In this document: positions 20,232 to 31,802 of the stretch, piece after piece
Layout: each line of letters opens with the position of its first letter
How positions within the stretch are numbered: position 1 is the stretch's first letter
Assembly: GCF_900177515.1 (NCBI RefSeq)
Contig: NZ_FXAK01000007.1
Coordinates: 1,348,501 to 1,412,500 of the forward strand
Source: Azospirillum oryzae
Lineage (GTDB): Bacteria; Pseudomonadota; Alphaproteobacteria; Azospirillales; Azospirillaceae
Direction of reading: 5' to 3'
DNA length: 64,000 nucleotides
Notes under the pieces: model-generated
Database searches by the model: none
The model's input: the letters and a program-made list of their open reading frames with translations, nothing else
Told to the model about the DNA's origin: nothing
Program-made: the position numbers and the translations under genes

Positions 20232-20987
20232 ATGACCGCCAACCGGAAGCTGATCGCCGGAAACTGGAAGATGAACGGGTTGAAGGCCGACGGGCTGGAT
20301 CTCGCCTCCGACCTCGCCGGTCGGCTGAAGGGCGCCGGGCCGGTCGCTTTCGACATGCTGGTCTGCCCGCCCTTCCCGCTGCTGTTCCCGGTGGGGGAGG
20401 CGATCGCCGACAGCCCGCTGGCGCTGGGCGGCCAGGACTGCGCGCCGAAGACCTCCGGCGCCCACACCGGCGACGTGGCGCCGACCATGCTGAAGGACGC
20501 CGGCTGCCGCTTCGTCATCCTCGGCCATTCTGAGCGCCGCGCCGACCACGGCGAGAGCGACGCCGTGGTCAACTCCAAGGCGGTGGCCGCCCACAAGGAA
20601 GGCCTCGTCGCCATCATCTGCGTCGGCGAGACCGAGGCGCAGCGTGATGCCGGCCAGGCCAACGCCGTGGTGTCGGGCCAGCTCGCCGGCTCCATCCCCG
20701 CCGGTGCGAATGCCGAGAACACAGTCATCGCCTATGAGCCGGTCTGGGCCATCGGCACCGGCAAGACCGCGACTCCGGACGACGTGAAGGCGATGCACGC
20801 CCATATCCGCGCCGAACTGGACGGCAAGATCGCCGAGTCCGCCAAGGTCCGCATCCTCTATGGCGGCTCGGTCAAGCCGAACAACGCGGCCGAACTGATG
20901 GCGGTGGAGAATGTCGATGGTGCGCTGGTCGGCGGCGCGGCCCTGAAGGCCGACGATTTCTGGGCGATCGCCACCGCCTGCCGCTGA
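20232..20987 (+). CDS. tpiA: Triosephosphate isomerase
   Basis: 251 residues, the normal length. It interconverts dihydroxyacetone phosphate and glyceraldehyde 3-phosphate in glycolysis and gluconeogenesis. Catalytic residues are all present: Asn11 and Lys13 (GNWKMNG), His99 (ILGHSERR) and Glu169 ([11 protein letters not shown]). The phosphate-gripping YGGSVKPNN and VGGAAL loops follow. ATG 20232 with AAGGAAACG upstream. It heads the tpiA-secG-pyrG order usual in alphaproteobacteria. Confidence 0.97.
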   Translation: MTANRKLIAGNWKMNGLKADGLDLASDLAGRLKGAGPVAFDMLVCPPFPLLFPVGEAIADSPLALGGQDCAPKTSGAHTGDVAPTMLKDAGCRFVILGHSERRADHGESDAVVNSKAVAAHKEGLVAIICVGETEAQRDAGQANAVVSGQLAGSIPAGANAENTVIAYEPVWAIGTGKTATPDDVKAMHAHIRAELDGKIAESAKVRILYGGSVKPNNAAELMAVENVDGALVGGAALKADDFWAIATACR

Positions 20988-21019
20988 TACGGCACGTTGG
21001 TGTCAGCCATGCCGCCAAC

Positions 21020-21054
21020 GGATATGCCAAAGGTATTTTGGCGCTGGCATATCC
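21020..21054. other. Palindromic element downstream of tpiA
   Basis: The arms GGATATGCC and GGCATATCC form a perfect nine-base inverted repeat. Inside, GCCAAA-ggtat-TTTGGC gives an alternative hairpin that overlaps the outer one. It could be an operator or an RNA structure ahead of secG. Confidence 0.4.
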
Positions 21055-21081
21055 CGCGGCGGCGCGGTACAAACAATGGGC

Positions 21082-21129
21082 GCGCGCCACGGGCCCTTAA
21101 GACGGCCTGTGGCGCGCTATTCGATTTTT
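21082..21129 (+). terminator. Hairpin with T-rich tail between tpiA and secG
   Basis: Perfect nine-pair stem GCGCGCCAC / GTGGCGCGC (21082-21090 with 21109-21117) followed by a T-rich stretch ending TTTTT. Its place before secG suggests a terminator for tpiA or an attenuator for secG. Confidence 0.55.
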
Positions 21130-21154
21130 GGGATGGGCGTGGGGTGAGCATCGC

Positions 21155-21478
21155 ATGGAATCGGTGATTCTGGTCATTCACCTGCTGATCGCCGTCGGGC
21201 TGGTCGGCGTGATCCTGATCCAGCGGTCGGAAGGCGGCGGACTCGGCATCGGCGGTGGCACCATGGGCGGCATGATGAGCACCCGTGGCACGGCCAATCT
21301 GCTGACGCGGACCACCGGCATTCTGGCGGGCTGCTTCTTCGCCACCAGCATCGTGCTGGCGATCCTGGCCGGCGGTCATTCGCGCCCGGCGTCGATCATC
21401 GACACGCTGCCGGCCTCTCCGGCGGCCCCGGCGCAGCCGGCCGCTCCGGCCCAACCCGCGCCGCCGGTGTCCCAGTAA
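21155..21478 (+). CDS. secG: Protein translocase subunit SecG
   Basis: 107 residues. Two membrane helices (about 3-22 and 54-73) flank the cytosolic loop with the conserved QRSEGGGLG and TRTT motifs of SecG. It is the small accessory subunit of the SecYEG channel. The Ala/Pro-rich tail (about 84-107) is typical of alphaproteobacterial SecG. ATG 21155 is the natural start. Confidence 0.95.
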   Translation: MESVILVIHLLIAVGLVGVILIQRSEGGGLGIGGGTMGGMMSTRGTANLLTRTTGILAGCFFATSIVLAILAGGHSRPASIIDTLPASPAAPAQPAAPAQPAPPVSQ

Positions 21479-21516
21479 CGGGGCAATTCCCAGCGCACGG
21501 GTGCGAAGCGGACAGC

Positions 21517-21549
21517 GAGGCGGCCTCCCCGAAGCCGCCTCTTTCTTTT
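21517..21549 (+). terminator. Rho-independent terminator of secG
   Basis: Stem GAGGCGGC / GCCGCCTC around CTCCCCGAA, followed by TTTCTTTT. Confidence 0.8.
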
Positions 21550-21572
21550 GAGGGCCGACGACCGCGACGTGA

Positions 21573-23312
<1,740 letters not shown>

Positions 23313-23361
23313 GGAATTTTGGGGGCGACGTCAGACCCCCACGAATTATGCCCGGACACGG

Positions 23362-23394
23362 AAACGCCCCGCCCTCCAAAGGCGGGGCGTTTTC
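23362..23394 (+). terminator. Rho-independent terminator of pyrG
   Basis: Perfect ten-pair stem ACGCCCCGCC / GGCGGGGCGT with a CTCCAAA loop and a short TTT tail, about 50 bases after the pyrG stop. Confidence 0.85.
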
Positions 23395-23499
23395 GTGTCG
23401 GGAGCCTTCCCTATACGTCAGCTTCCTTGCGCGTCCGAAAACCTTGTGCGACGATCCGCGGAAAATCGCACAAGCAAACAATCGGATCGGGGAGTGACC

Positions 23500-25329
23500 A
23501 TGAATCGCGTCAGGATCGTCGCGCTCGCCACCTGCCTGACCGCGCTCGCCGCGGTGCCGGCCACCGCGGCGGACTATTCCTCCACCATCTTCTTCGGTGA
23601 CAGCCTGACCGACAGCGGGGCGTTCCAGTCGCTGCTGCCCTTCGGCGGCAAGTTCACCACCAATCCGGGACCGGTGTGGGCGGAGAATCTCGCCGGGGCG
23701 CTCGGCACCTCCGCCACCACGGCGGCGCGCGGCGGCACCGACTATGCGGTCGGCGGCGCGCGGGTGAACACGTCGGTCGGCGTCCCGGCGACCGGCCCGA
23801 CGGCCCTGGCGCCCAGTGTCGCGACCCAGGTCGCCGGCTATCTCGCCTCCACCGGCGGGCGGGCCGATCCGAACGCGCTCTATACCGTCTGGGGCGGCGC
23901 CAACGACATCTTTGCCGCGCTCAACAACCCGGCGACGGCCCAGGCGACGGTGACGCAGGCGGCCGGCGATCTGGTGACGCAGGTGGCGAGGCTGCACGCG
24001 GCCGGTGCGCGCACCATCCTGGTGCCGACGGTGCCGGATATCGGATCGACCCCGTTCGGGCAGGCGCAGGGCGCGGCGGCGGCGGCGCAGATCACGCAGT
24101 TGGTCAGCGGCTATAACCAACTGGTCACGCTGGGGCTGGCGAATGCCGGCGTCTCGGTCATTCCGATCGACACATACTCGCTGCTGCGGGCCGCGGTGGC
24201 CAATCCGGCCTCCTTCAGCTTCGCCAATGTGACCGGCACCGCCTGCACCACCAGCAGTTCGCTGCTCTGCACTTCCGCCTCGCTGGTGGCGCCGAACGCG
24301 GCGCAGAGTTACCTGTTCGCCGACGGCGTCCACCCGACCACGGCCGGCCATCGCGCGGTGTCGGACTTCGTGCTGAACGCGCTGACCGCCCCGGGCAACG
24401 TGGCGCAGCTTGCCGAATCGCCGATTCACACCCGCGACCGGCTGACCGCCACCATCCTGGCCCAAGCGGCGACCAGCCTGTGGAGCCGCAAGCCGGGTAC
24501 CAGCGGCGCCTGGATCAGCGGCGGAGTCGGCCGGCTGACCAGCGACCGCACCGGCGATCCAGGCATCGGCGGGCAGACGGAGGTGCGCGGCACGCCGCTG
24601 TCGGTCAGCGTCGGCATCGACAAGCGATTCACCGAAAACCTGCTGCTCGGCGTGGCCGGCACGGCGTCGCATTACCGCGGCAGCTTCTCCACCGGCGGCG
24701 ATTACAAGCAGCGGGAGTATGTGCTGAGCGGCTACGGCATCTACCGCATGGGCGGCGCCTTCGTGAACGGGGTCGGGTCCGTCGGCTTCGCCGATTACGA
24801 CCTGCGGCGCGGCGTGACGATCAACGGAACCGACCATTCCACCGGCGGCAGCACCGAGGGCATCAACGCCTCCATCGGCGCCGAGGGCGGCTATGAGTTC
24901 GCCATGGGTGGATTGACCCACGGCCCGGTGCTCGGCCTGCGCTACCAGCATGTCGAGGTCGAGGGCTTCAGCGAGGACAGCAGCCTGTTCGGCTTCACCT
25001 ATCGCTCGCAGACCCGCAACTCGTTGGTCGGCAGCGTCGGCTATCAGGCCGCCTATGATTTCGGCAGCGTCCTGCCCTATGCCAAGGTGACGCTGAACCG
25101 GGAGTTCAAGGACGACCAGCGCAGCATCACGGTCGAAAGCCGCAGCATCTCCACGCTCGCCTATGATGTGGCGGTGGCGAAGCCCGACCGCAGCTATGTC
25201 GACCTGACGGCGGGCGCCTCGTTCAAGCTGGCGGAGTCGGTGTCCGGCACGCTGGGCCTGAATGCCCGGCTGGGTGAGGAGAACCGCCGCGACTACGGTG
25301 GGTTTGTCGGCGTCAGCGTCGGTTTCTGA
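23500..25329 (+). CDS. GDSL-type esterase autotransporter
   Basis: 609 residues. Signal peptide 1-24 ends ATAA. The passenger (about 25-320) is a GDSL/SGNH esterase: block I FFGDSLTDSG with nucleophile Ser35, block III WGGANDI, and block V DGVHPTTAGH with Asp275 and His278. The C-terminal part (about 340-609) is an autotransporter beta-barrel ending in Phe (GVSVGF). Relatives such as EstA hydrolyse esters on the cell surface and affect motility and surfactant behaviour. It lies between pyrG and kdsA, outside the usual core order. Confidence 0.92.
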   Translation: MNRVRIVALATCLTALAAVPATAADYSSTIFFGDSLTDSGAFQSLLPFGGKFTTNPGPVWAENLAGALGTSATTAARGGTDYAVGGARVNTSVGVPATGPTALAPSVATQVAGYLASTGGRADPNALYTVWGGANDIFAALNNPATAQATVTQAAGDLVTQVARLHAAGARTILVPTVPDIGSTPFGQAQGAAAAAQITQLVSGYNQLVTLGLANAGVSVIPIDTYSLLRAAVANPASFSFANVTGTACTTSSSLLCTSASLVAPNAAQSYLFADGVHPTTAGHRAVSDFVLNALTAPGNVAQLAESPIHTRDRLTATILAQAATSLWSRKPGTSGAWISGGVGRLTSDRTGDPGIGGQTEVRGTPLSVSVGIDKRFTENLLLGVAGTASHYRGSFSTGGDYKQREYVLSGYGIYRMGGAFVNGVGSVGFADYDLRRGVTINGTDHSTGGSTEGINASIGAEGGYEFAMGGLTHGPVLGLRYQHVEVEGFSEDSSLFGFTYRSQTRNSLVGSVGYQAAYDFGSVLPYAKVTLNREFKDDQRSITVESRSISTLAYDVAVAKPDRSYVDLTAGASFKLAESVSGTLGLNARLGEENRRDYGGFVGVSVGF

Positions 25330-25403
25330 CGAAAGGCGGGGTGACCGGGGGCAAGTCCGCTCCATATCAGGGGCGGATTTGCCAACGGGAGGATAAGAAA
25401 GCC

Positions 25404-26099
25404 ATGTCCGAGGTGATGATCGATGCCGCCGACGGCGGCCGCTTTTCGGCTTATGTCGCCAAGCCCAAGGTGACGCCCGCCGGTGGTCTGGTGGTGATCC
25501 AGGAGATCTTCGGCGTCAACGCAGTGATGCGCGAGCAATGCGACTGGTACGCCTCGCAGGGCTTCCTGGCGGTGTGCCCCGACCTGTTCTGGCGCCAGCA
25601 GCCGGGCGTGCAACTGACCGACAAGACGCAGGAGGAGTGGAACAAGGCCTTCGCCCTGATGAACGGCATGGACCAGGACAAGGCGGTGGAGGACCTGAAG
25701 GCGGCTCTGTCCTGGGTGCGCGGGCAGGACGGCTGCACCGGCAAGGCCGGCAGCGTCGGCTACTGCCTGGGCGGCCGGTTGGCATTCATGATGGCGACGC
25801 GGTCGGACGCCGACGCCAATGTGGGCTATTACGGCGTCGGGCTGGAAGGGCTGCTGGGCGAGGCGGGCAAGATCGCCAAGCCGCTGCTTCTGCACATCGC
25901 GGAAAACGACAAGTTCTCCAGCCCCGAGAAGCGCGACACGGTGGTGGCCGGGCTGAAGGACAACAGGTGGGTGACCGCCAAGGTCTATCCCGGCATGGAC
26001 CACGCCTTCGCCCGGCCGGGCGGCGAGCATTACGACCGGGACGCCGCCGACGAGGCCAACCGGCTGACGGTGGAGTTCTTCCGCACGCATCTGTCCTGA
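25404..26099 (+). CDS. Dienelactone hydrolase family protein
   Basis: 231 residues of the alpha/beta-hydrolase fold. The triad is Cys121 (GYCLGG), Asp169 (ENDKF) and His200 (MDHAF), the arrangement of true dienelactone hydrolases. It also has the early IQEIFGVN motif. Such enzymes open lactones in chloroaromatic breakdown, but many members are generalist esterases. ATG 25404 follows GGGAGGATAAG. No aromatic-degradation genes are nearby. Confidence 0.9.
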   Translation: MSEVMIDAADGGRFSAYVAKPKVTPAGGLVVIQEIFGVNAVMREQCDWYASQGFLAVCPDLFWRQQPGVQLTDKTQEEWNKAFALMNGMDQDKAVEDLKAALSWVRGQDGCTGKAGSVGYCLGGRLAFMMATRSDADANVGYYGVGLEGLLGEAGKIAKPLLLHIAENDKFSSPEKRDTVVAGLKDNRWVTAKVYPGMDHAFARPGGEHYDRDAADEANRLTVEFFRTHLS

Positions 26100-26227
26100 C
26101 ATGGGCGCCGTTGACCGGCTTCTGAAATAGTGGGATGCAAGGGTCTTCCGACCCTTGCCCCATCCCCTGCCGGGTGAGTGCGAGAGGGCGGCGCCCTCTC
26201 GCCCGTTATTCGTTTTGGAGCACTCCG

Positions 26228-27055
26228 ATGACCACGCCGCGCCCTGTCCAGATCGGCGACCTGACCGTTGCCAACGACCGTCCCTTCGTCCTGATCGCCG
26301 GCCCTTGTCAGATGGAAAGCCGCGACCATGCGATGGAGACCGCGTCCGCGCTGGTGGAGATGACCAGGGCGCTCGGCATGGGACTGATCTACAAGTCGAG
26401 CTTCGACAAGGCCAACCGCTCCTCGATCACCACCGCGCGCGGCCTGGGCATGGACAAGGCGCTGCCGATCTTCGCGGAAATCCGCGAGCGCTTCGGCTGT
26501 CCGGTCATCACCGACGTGCATGAGCAGGCCCAGTGCGCCCCCGTCGCCGAGGCGGTGGACGTGCTGCAGATTCCCGCCTTCCTCTGCCGCCAGACCGACC
26601 TGCTGATTGCCGCCGCAGAGACCGGCCGCGCGGTGAACGTCAAGAAGGGGCAGTTCCTGGCGCCGTGGGACATGAAGAACGTCGCGGCCAAGCTGGTCGC
26701 CTCGGGCAACGAGCGCGTGATGCTGTGCGAGCGCGGCGCCAGCTTCGGCTACAACACGCTGGTGTCGGACATGCGATCTCTGCCGATCATGGCGGAGACC
26801 GGCTTCCCGGTGGTGTTCGACGCCACCCACTCGGTCCAGCAGCCGGGCGGGCAGGGCACCACATCGGGCGGCCAGCGCGAGTTCGTGCCGGTTCTGGCCC
26901 GTGCCGCCATCGCGGTCGGCGTCGCCGCCGTCTTCATGGAGACGCACGAGAATCCCGACTGCGCCCCCAGCGACGGCCCGAACATGGTCCCGCTGAAGGA
27001 CATGCCGGCCCTGCTGGCCAAGCTTCAGGCCTTCGACCGCCTGGCGAAGTCCTAA
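26228..27055 (+). CDS. kdsA: 2-dehydro-3-deoxyphosphooctonate aldolase (KDO-8-P synthase)
   Basis: 275 residues, standard length. It condenses phosphoenolpyruvate with arabinose 5-phosphate to make KDO-8-phosphate for the lipopolysaccharide core. Family motifs are [40 protein letters not shown] and [12 protein letters not shown] Cys follows the second MRS-type region, so the metal type is not assigned. ATG 26228 follows GGAGCACTCCG. Confidence 0.97.
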   Translation: MTTPRPVQIGDLTVANDRPFVLIAGPCQMESRDHAMETASALVEMTRALGMGLIYKSSFDKANRSSITTARGLGMDKALPIFAEIRERFGCPVITDVHEQAQCAPVAEAVDVLQIPAFLCRQTDLLIAAAETGRAVNVKKGQFLAPWDMKNVAAKLVASGNERVMLCERGASFGYNTLVSDMRSLPIMAETGFPVVFDATHSVQQPGGQGTTSGGQREFVPVLARAAIAVGVAAVFMETHENPDCAPSDGPNMVPLKDMPALLAKLQAFDRLAKS

Positions 27056-27073
27056 AAACGCTTAATTTGGCTT

Positions 27074-27115
27074 GGGAGGCGTGCCGTGCTTCATTGGCGC
27101 GCCTCCCGGCTTTTT
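27074..27115 (+). terminator. Rho-independent terminator of kdsA
   Basis: Stem GGGAGGCGTGCC / GGCGCGCCTCCC (12 pairs, one G-T) followed by GGCTTTTT. Confidence 0.85.
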
Positions 27116-27143
27116 CGGGCCGGTTCAGCCTTCGGGGACAGTC

Positions 27144-27614
27144 ATGATGGTCGGTCGGAGTTTTCGGGGTGCGGTTGTGGCGCTCCTGCTGCTGGTGGTC
27201 GCCCTCCCGGCGATGGCGCTGGAGAGCTTTCAGAAATCCAAGCTGACCGTCGAGACGTCGGGCGGCGGCAAGTTCCGCTTCGACGTCGAATTGGCGCTGA
27301 CGCCGGGCCAGCAGGCCCAGGGGCTGATGTTCCGTCAGTCGATGCCGGCCGATGCCGGGATGCTGTTCGTCTACGACCGGGTGCAGCCGGCCAGCTTCTG
27401 GATGAAGAACACACTGATCCCGCTCGACATGCTGTTCATCGGCGCCGACGGCCGCATCGTGAACATCCATGAGCGCGCGGTTCCGGAATCGCTGGATTCC
27501 GTCAATTCCGACGGGCCGGTGAAGGCGATCCTGGAACTGAACGGCGGCATGGCCTCGCGGCTGGGCATCCGCCCCGGCGACCGCGTGGTGTCTCCCGACA
27601 TCGCCAAGCCCTAA
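27144..27614 (+). CDS. DUF192 family secreted protein
   Basis: 156 residues. Signal peptide about 1-25 (ALLLLVVALPAMA). The DUF192 domain follows with its hallmark sequence LTPGQQAQGLMFRQ, FWMKNTLIPLDMLFI and the GxxxxLGIRPGDRV end. The family is widespread and its function is unsettled. Two adjacent ATG codons (27144, 27147) are possible starts. Confidence 0.88.
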   Translation: MMVGRSFRGAVVALLLLVVALPAMALESFQKSKLTVETSGGGKFRFDVELALTPGQQAQGLMFRQSMPADAGMLFVYDRVQPASFWMKNTLIPLDMLFIGADGRIVNIHERAVPESLDSVNSDGPVKAILELNGGMASRLGIRPGDRVVSPDIAKP

Positions 27615-27698
27615 GCCGATAGATGATCCGCCGCCCATGACTTTCGCGTAAACTCGCCCAGATCAATCGCGCGGGCTTGGGTGGCGCGGAGGGCTGGG

Positions 27699-29333
27699 AT
27701 GAGCAGGCGGTCGGCGATTTTCCTTGGGCTGGCGCTCAGCGCCGCGGCCGGCCTGTCCGCCTATGTCGTGCTGGCGCGGGCGGAGCCGGGGCCGGCCTAT
27801 CGCCTTGCGCGGGTCGATCAGGGCCCGCTGGTCAGCGCCATCACCGCCACCGGCACGATGAGCGCGCTGGTGACGGTGGAGGTCAGCTCCCAACTCTCCG
27901 GCCAGATCGCGGAGCTGTATGCCGATTTCAACAGCCGGGTCACCAGCGGCCAGATCCTCGCCCGGCTGAACGGCGACCAGCTTGCCGCCCGGCTGGCCCA
28001 GGCCGGCGCCGACCTCGAGTCCGCCAAGGCGGCGCTCATCCAGCAACAAGCGCTGCATGACAAGGCGCGGGCCGATCTCGCCAGCGCCAAGGCCAGCGTC
28101 GCCAATGCCGACGCGCAGATCATCCGCGCCGACCTCGTCCAGCGTGACGCGGAGCGCGACCTGCGGCGCCGGCGCGACCTGCAGGGCCGCGGCGTGGTCG
28201 CCGCCGCCGATCTGGAGAAGGCGGAAACCGCGGCGCACAGCGCGCAAGCCCAGTTGATCGCCTCCCGTGCCCAGAAACGGCAGGCCGAAGCGGCGGAGGC
28301 GTCGGCCGAGGCCTCACTGGCCGTCGCCGCCGCCCAGGTGGAGGTCGCCCGCGCCCAGGTCGCCCAACGCGAAGCGGCCCTGCAACTGGTCCGCGTCGAC
28401 CTCAATCGCTCCGTCATCCGCTCCCCCATCGACGGGGTGGTGGTGAATCGGGCGGTCAGCACCGGCCAGACGGTGGCGGCCAGCCTGTCGGCCCCCACCC
28501 TGTTCACCATCGCCCAGGATCTGCGGCAGATGGAGGTGCTGGCCAACATCGACGAGGCCGACATCGGCCGGGTGCGTGAAGGTATGCCGGTGCGCTTCAC
28601 CGTCAACGCCTTCCCCGGCGACAGCTTCACCGGGCGGGTGGCTCAGGTGCGTTTGGCGCCGAAGGAGGACATGACGGTCGTCACCTACATCGTTGTCATC
28701 ACGGTGGAGAACCCGGAACTGCGGCTGCTGCCGGGCATGACCGCCAACCTGCGCATCACGGTGGACGAGCGACCCTCCGCGCTGAAGCTGCCCAACGCCG
28801 CCCTGCGCTTCCGCCCGCCGGGTGCCGAGGCTTCGGCCGATGCGCCGACACCGACCACCGGCGGCCCCAACGGCGGGCGCGGCGCCGCGGCACTGGAGGC
28901 GGCGGCCAAGCGGGTGATGGACGGGCTGATGCTGGATGAAACCAGGCGCCGCGACATCGCGTCCTTGGTCGCCGAGGCCCGCGACCGTTTCGCCGCACTG
29001 GATGCCGAGGGTGGTGATCCGGAGCGCCGCCGGGTGGAAGCCAACGCCATCCGCACCGCGGCCCTGGAGCGGATCGCCGGGCTTCTCGCCCCGGAACAGC
29101 GCGACCGCTTCGAGGCGCTGGTGGCGCCCGGCCGGGCGGCGGAGGCGATGCGGACGGTCTGGGTGCCCGGTCCGGGAAATGGCGGCCCGGTCGGCATACC
29201 GGTGCGGCTCGGCATCGGCGACGGCAGCTATACGGAGGTGGTGTCCGGTGACCTGCGGGCGGGGCAGGAGGTCATCACCGGCATCCTGCCTCCCGACCGC
29301 GACACCCGCCGGGGACCGCGCCTTGGCTTCTGA
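27699..29333 (+). CDS. MacA-like periplasmic adaptor with helical insert
   Basis: 544 residues, long for this family (usually 370-420). One membrane anchor (about 5-27), a lipoyl half-motif, a long Ala/Arg/Glu coiled-coil hairpin (about 95-235), the second lipoyl half (LNRSVIRSPIDGVVV) and beta-barrel segments follow MacA. Residues about 375-485 are an extra Gly-rich linker plus charged helices with the APEQRDRF segment, like the LTxxQ repeats of CpxP/Spy-type proteins. It works with the downstream ATPase and permease to export substrates across the envelope. GGAGGG precedes ATG 27699. Confidence 0.9.
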   Translation: MSRRSAIFLGLALSAAAGLSAYVVLARAEPGPAYRLARVDQGPLVSAITATGTMSALVTVEVSSQLSGQIAELYADFNSRVTSGQILARLNGDQLAARLAQAGADLESAKAALIQQQALHDKARADLASAKASVANADAQIIRADLVQRDAERDLRRRRDLQGRGVVAAADLEKAETAAHSAQAQLIASRAQKRQAEAAEASAEASLAVAAAQVEVARAQVAQREAALQLVRVDLNRSVIRSPIDGVVVNRAVSTGQTVAASLSAPTLFTIAQDLRQMEVLANIDEADIGRVREGMPVRFTVNAFPGDSFTGRVAQVRLAPKEDMTVVTYIVVITVENPELRLLPGMTANLRITVDERPSALKLPNAALRFRPPGAEASADAPTPTTGGPNGGRGAAALEAAAKRVMDGLMLDETRRRDIASLVAEARDRFAALDAEGGDPERRRVEANAIRTAALERIAGLLAPEQRDRFEALVAPGRAAEAMRTVWVPGPGNGGPVGIPVRLGIGDGSYTEVVSGDLRAGQEVITGILPPDRDTRRGPRLGF

Positions 29334-30045
29334 TTCGCCGGCACCCGAACCCCTGATCGCGGTCGAACATCTCACGCGCCGCTACCGCATGGGGCCGCAG
29401 ACCGTCCACGCGCTGGACGACGTGACCGTGACCATCCGCCGGGGTGAGTTCGTGGCGGTGATGGGACCATCCGGGTCCGGCAAATCCACCCTCATGAACC
29501 TGCTGGGCTGCCTGGACCGTCCCGATTCCGGTCAGTACCGCCTGGATGGGCAGGAGGTCGCCGGCCTGTCCTCCGACGCGCTGGCGGCGGTGCGGAACCG
29601 CAGCATCGGATTCGTCTTCCAGTCCTTCAACCTGCTGCCGCGGCAGACCGCGCTCGACAATGTCATGCTGCCGATGGTCTATGCCGGCGTCAGTCGCGCA
29701 CAGCGGGTAGAGCGGGCACTGGCAGCCCTCGATTCGGTGGGGCTGTGGGAGCGGGCGCGGCACCGACCGACACAGCTTTCCGGCGGACAGCAGCAGCGGG
29801 TGGCCATCGCCCGCGCGCTGGTCAACGATCCGCTGCTGTTGCTGGCGGACGAGCCCACGGGCGCGCTCGACACCGCCACCAGCCTGGAGATCATCGGTCT
29901 GTTCCAGCGGCTGAACCGTCGCGGCATCACCATCGTGCTGGTGACGCACGAGCCGGAGGTGGCGCGCTTCGCCGCCCGCGTCCTGCAGTTCCGCGACGGC
30001 CGCCTGATCGACGATCTGCGGCAGGAACCGGAGGTCGCGGCATGA
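29323..30045 (+). CDS. ABC exporter ATPase (MacB/LolD type)
   Basis: 240 residues. Walker [11 protein letters not shown]-loop [10 protein letters not shown], signature LSGGQQQR, Walker [13 protein letters not shown] and the H-loop VTHE are all intact. TTG 29323 is chosen as start: it follows GGGGA and the frame overlaps the end of the adaptor gene by 11 bases, which suggests translational coupling. In this lineage the MacB ATPase and permease are separate genes. Confidence 0.93.
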   Translation: MASDSPAPEPLIAVEHLTRRYRMGPQTVHALDDVTVTIRRGEFVAVMGPSGSGKSTLMNLLGCLDRPDSGQYRLDGQEVAGLSSDALAAVRNRSIGFVFQSFNLLPRQTALDNVMLPMVYAGVSRAQRVERALAALDSVGLWERARHRPTQLSGGQQQRVAIARALVNDPLLLLADEPTGALDTATSLEIIGLFQRLNRRGITIVLVTHEPEVARFAARVLQFRDGRLIDDLRQEPEVAA

Positions 30046-31274
30046 CCGCCTGGGACGCACTGCGCGCGGCGCTCGAGTCCCTGCGGGCGAACCCGCTGCG
30101 CAGCGCGCTGACCATGCTGGGCATCGTCATCGGCGTGGCGGCGGTGATCGCCATGGTCGCGGTGGGCGCCGGCGCCCGCGATCAGGTGCTGCGCCAGATC
30201 GCCAGCCTGGGCACCAACCTGATCCTGGTGGGGCAGGGCAGCATCGTGCGTGGCGGGGTGAAGCTGGGCGCGGGCACCGCATCGTCCCTGACGGAAGATG
30301 ATGCGCTGGCGGTGCTGTCCGAGACCCCCAGCGTGGTGGTGACGGCGCCGTCGGTGCGCTGGGGCCTGCAGATCGTCGCCGGCAACCAGAACTGGGGCAC
30401 AATTCTGTTCGGCATCACGCCGGACTATATGGACGCCCGCGAATGGACCGTCGCGCTGGGGCGCGGCCTGTCCGACGAGGATGTGGCGCAGGCGACCAAG
30501 GTTGTGGTCCTCGGCCAGACGGTGGTGCGCAACCTGTTCGGCGGCGGCGATCCCATCGGCGAGCAGGTGCGGGTGTTCTCCACCCCGCTGACCGTCGTCG
30601 GCGTGCTGGCGGAGAAGGGGCAGAACACGCAGGGCCAGGACCAGGACGACGTCATCTTCGTCCCGTTGTCCACCGCCAAACGCAACATTCCGGGCATGGC
30701 GAAGAGCAACCCGCGCTTCATCCACAGCATGGCGGTGAAGATGCGCGACGGCGCCGACATGGCCGACGCTCAGGCGCAGATCCGCGACCTGCTGCGCCAG
30801 CGCCACCGGCTGATCCCCGGCCAGGACGACGATTTCTGGATGCGCGACCTGTCGGAAGTGTCGGCGACCCGTGACGAATCCTCCCGCGCCCTGTCCTTTC
30901 TGCTGGCCGCCGTCGCGGCGGTCTCGCTGCTGGTCGGCGGCATCGGCATCATGAACATCATGCTGGTGTCGGTGACCGAGCGCACGCGGGAGATCGGGCT
31001 GCGGCTTGCCATCGGGGCGCGGCGGCGCGACATCCTGGTGCAGTTCCTGATCGAATCGATCACCCTGTCGCTGATCGGCGCCGCGGTCGGAGTGGCGCTG
31101 GGCATCGGCACCGCCGTGGCGGTCGCGGCGCTGGCCGGCTGGCCGACGCTGATCCGGATCGATTCGATCGTCCTGGCGGTGGCGGTCAGCGGGCTGGTCG
31201 GCGTGTTCTTCGGCCTTTACCCGGCGCGCCGCGCGGCCGGCCTCAACCCCATCGAGGCGCTGCGGCACGAATAG
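30042..31274 (+). CDS. MacB-type ABC permease
   Basis: 410 residues. One N-terminal membrane helix (about 22-43, [20 protein letters not shown]), a large periplasmic MacB core domain (about 45-280), then three helices in the FtsX-like region (about 285-400) containing [25 protein letters not shown] sequence. Start overlaps the ATPase stop (ATGA at 30042). With the adaptor and an outer-membrane channel elsewhere it should form a tripartite macrolide or peptide exporter; the substrate is unknown. Confidence 0.93.
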   Translation: MTAWDALRAALESLRANPLRSALTMLGIVIGVAAVIAMVAVGAGARDQVLRQIASLGTNLILVGQGSIVRGGVKLGAGTASSLTEDDALAVLSETPSVVVTAPSVRWGLQIVAGNQNWGTILFGITPDYMDAREWTVALGRGLSDEDVAQATKVVVLGQTVVRNLFGGGDPIGEQVRVFSTPLTVVGVLAEKGQNTQGQDQDDVIFVPLSTAKRNIPGMAKSNPRFIHSMAVKMRDGADMADAQAQIRDLLRQRHRLIPGQDDDFWMRDLSEVSATRDESSRALSFLLAAVAAVSLLVGGIGIMNIMLVSVTERTREIGLRLAIGARRRDILVQFLIESITLSLIGAAVGVALGIGTAVAVAALAGWPTLIRIDSIVLAVAVSGLVGVFFGLYPARRAAGLNPIEALRHE

Positions 31275-31611
31275 CGGCGAAATCCGCCGCCGCATCGCCC
31301 TCCAGCACGACAAGCCGCGCATTGCTGCGGGCCAGCCACAGCGCCAGCCGCCCGACCCATGCCACCTCACGATGTAGGGCGAGCAGCGCCGGCTGCCGTT
31401 CCGCCATAACACGGGCCAGGGCCAGGGCCGAGGTCGCGGCATGGCGCTTGGCGAGGTCGATCTGCCCGACGGCCGGGTTCAGCGCCGCGCGCAGCGGTCC
31501 CCCGCCCATCGGCGCCACCACATCCACCGCAACACCGGCGCTCAACAAATCATGGGCGAGATCGACCGCCGAGCGGTGGTCCGGCCGGTCCGCGAGGTCT
31601 GGCAGAAACAT
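31243..31611 (-). pseudogene. Probable glycosyltransferase N-terminal fragment
   Basis: About 122 codons from ATG 31611, beginning MFLPDLADRPDHRSAVDLAHDL. This resembles the first Rossmann half of a family 4 glycosyltransferase, including [29 protein letters not shown]. The nucleotide-sugar-binding C-terminal half is absent. The frame ends inside the convergent permease gene (overlap 31243-31274). It is most simply a decayed or truncated gene, but a small intact protein of unknown function cannot be excluded. Confidence 0.4.
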
Positions 31612-31802
31612 GGCGACGGCAAGCGGGGCGGGGGTGAGCGATGGCAACGAAACGGATCCGGAACGGTGTTGGAGACAGGCTGTTGAGCGACGGAACGCCG
31701 CACCAAATGCCCAAGGTGGCAGGCCGGATGGAAAAGACCGCAAAAGCGGTGCGCCGTCCGCTTGCCGTGGGCGTGGCGTTCGTGTATCTCACAACGCGGC
31801 GA

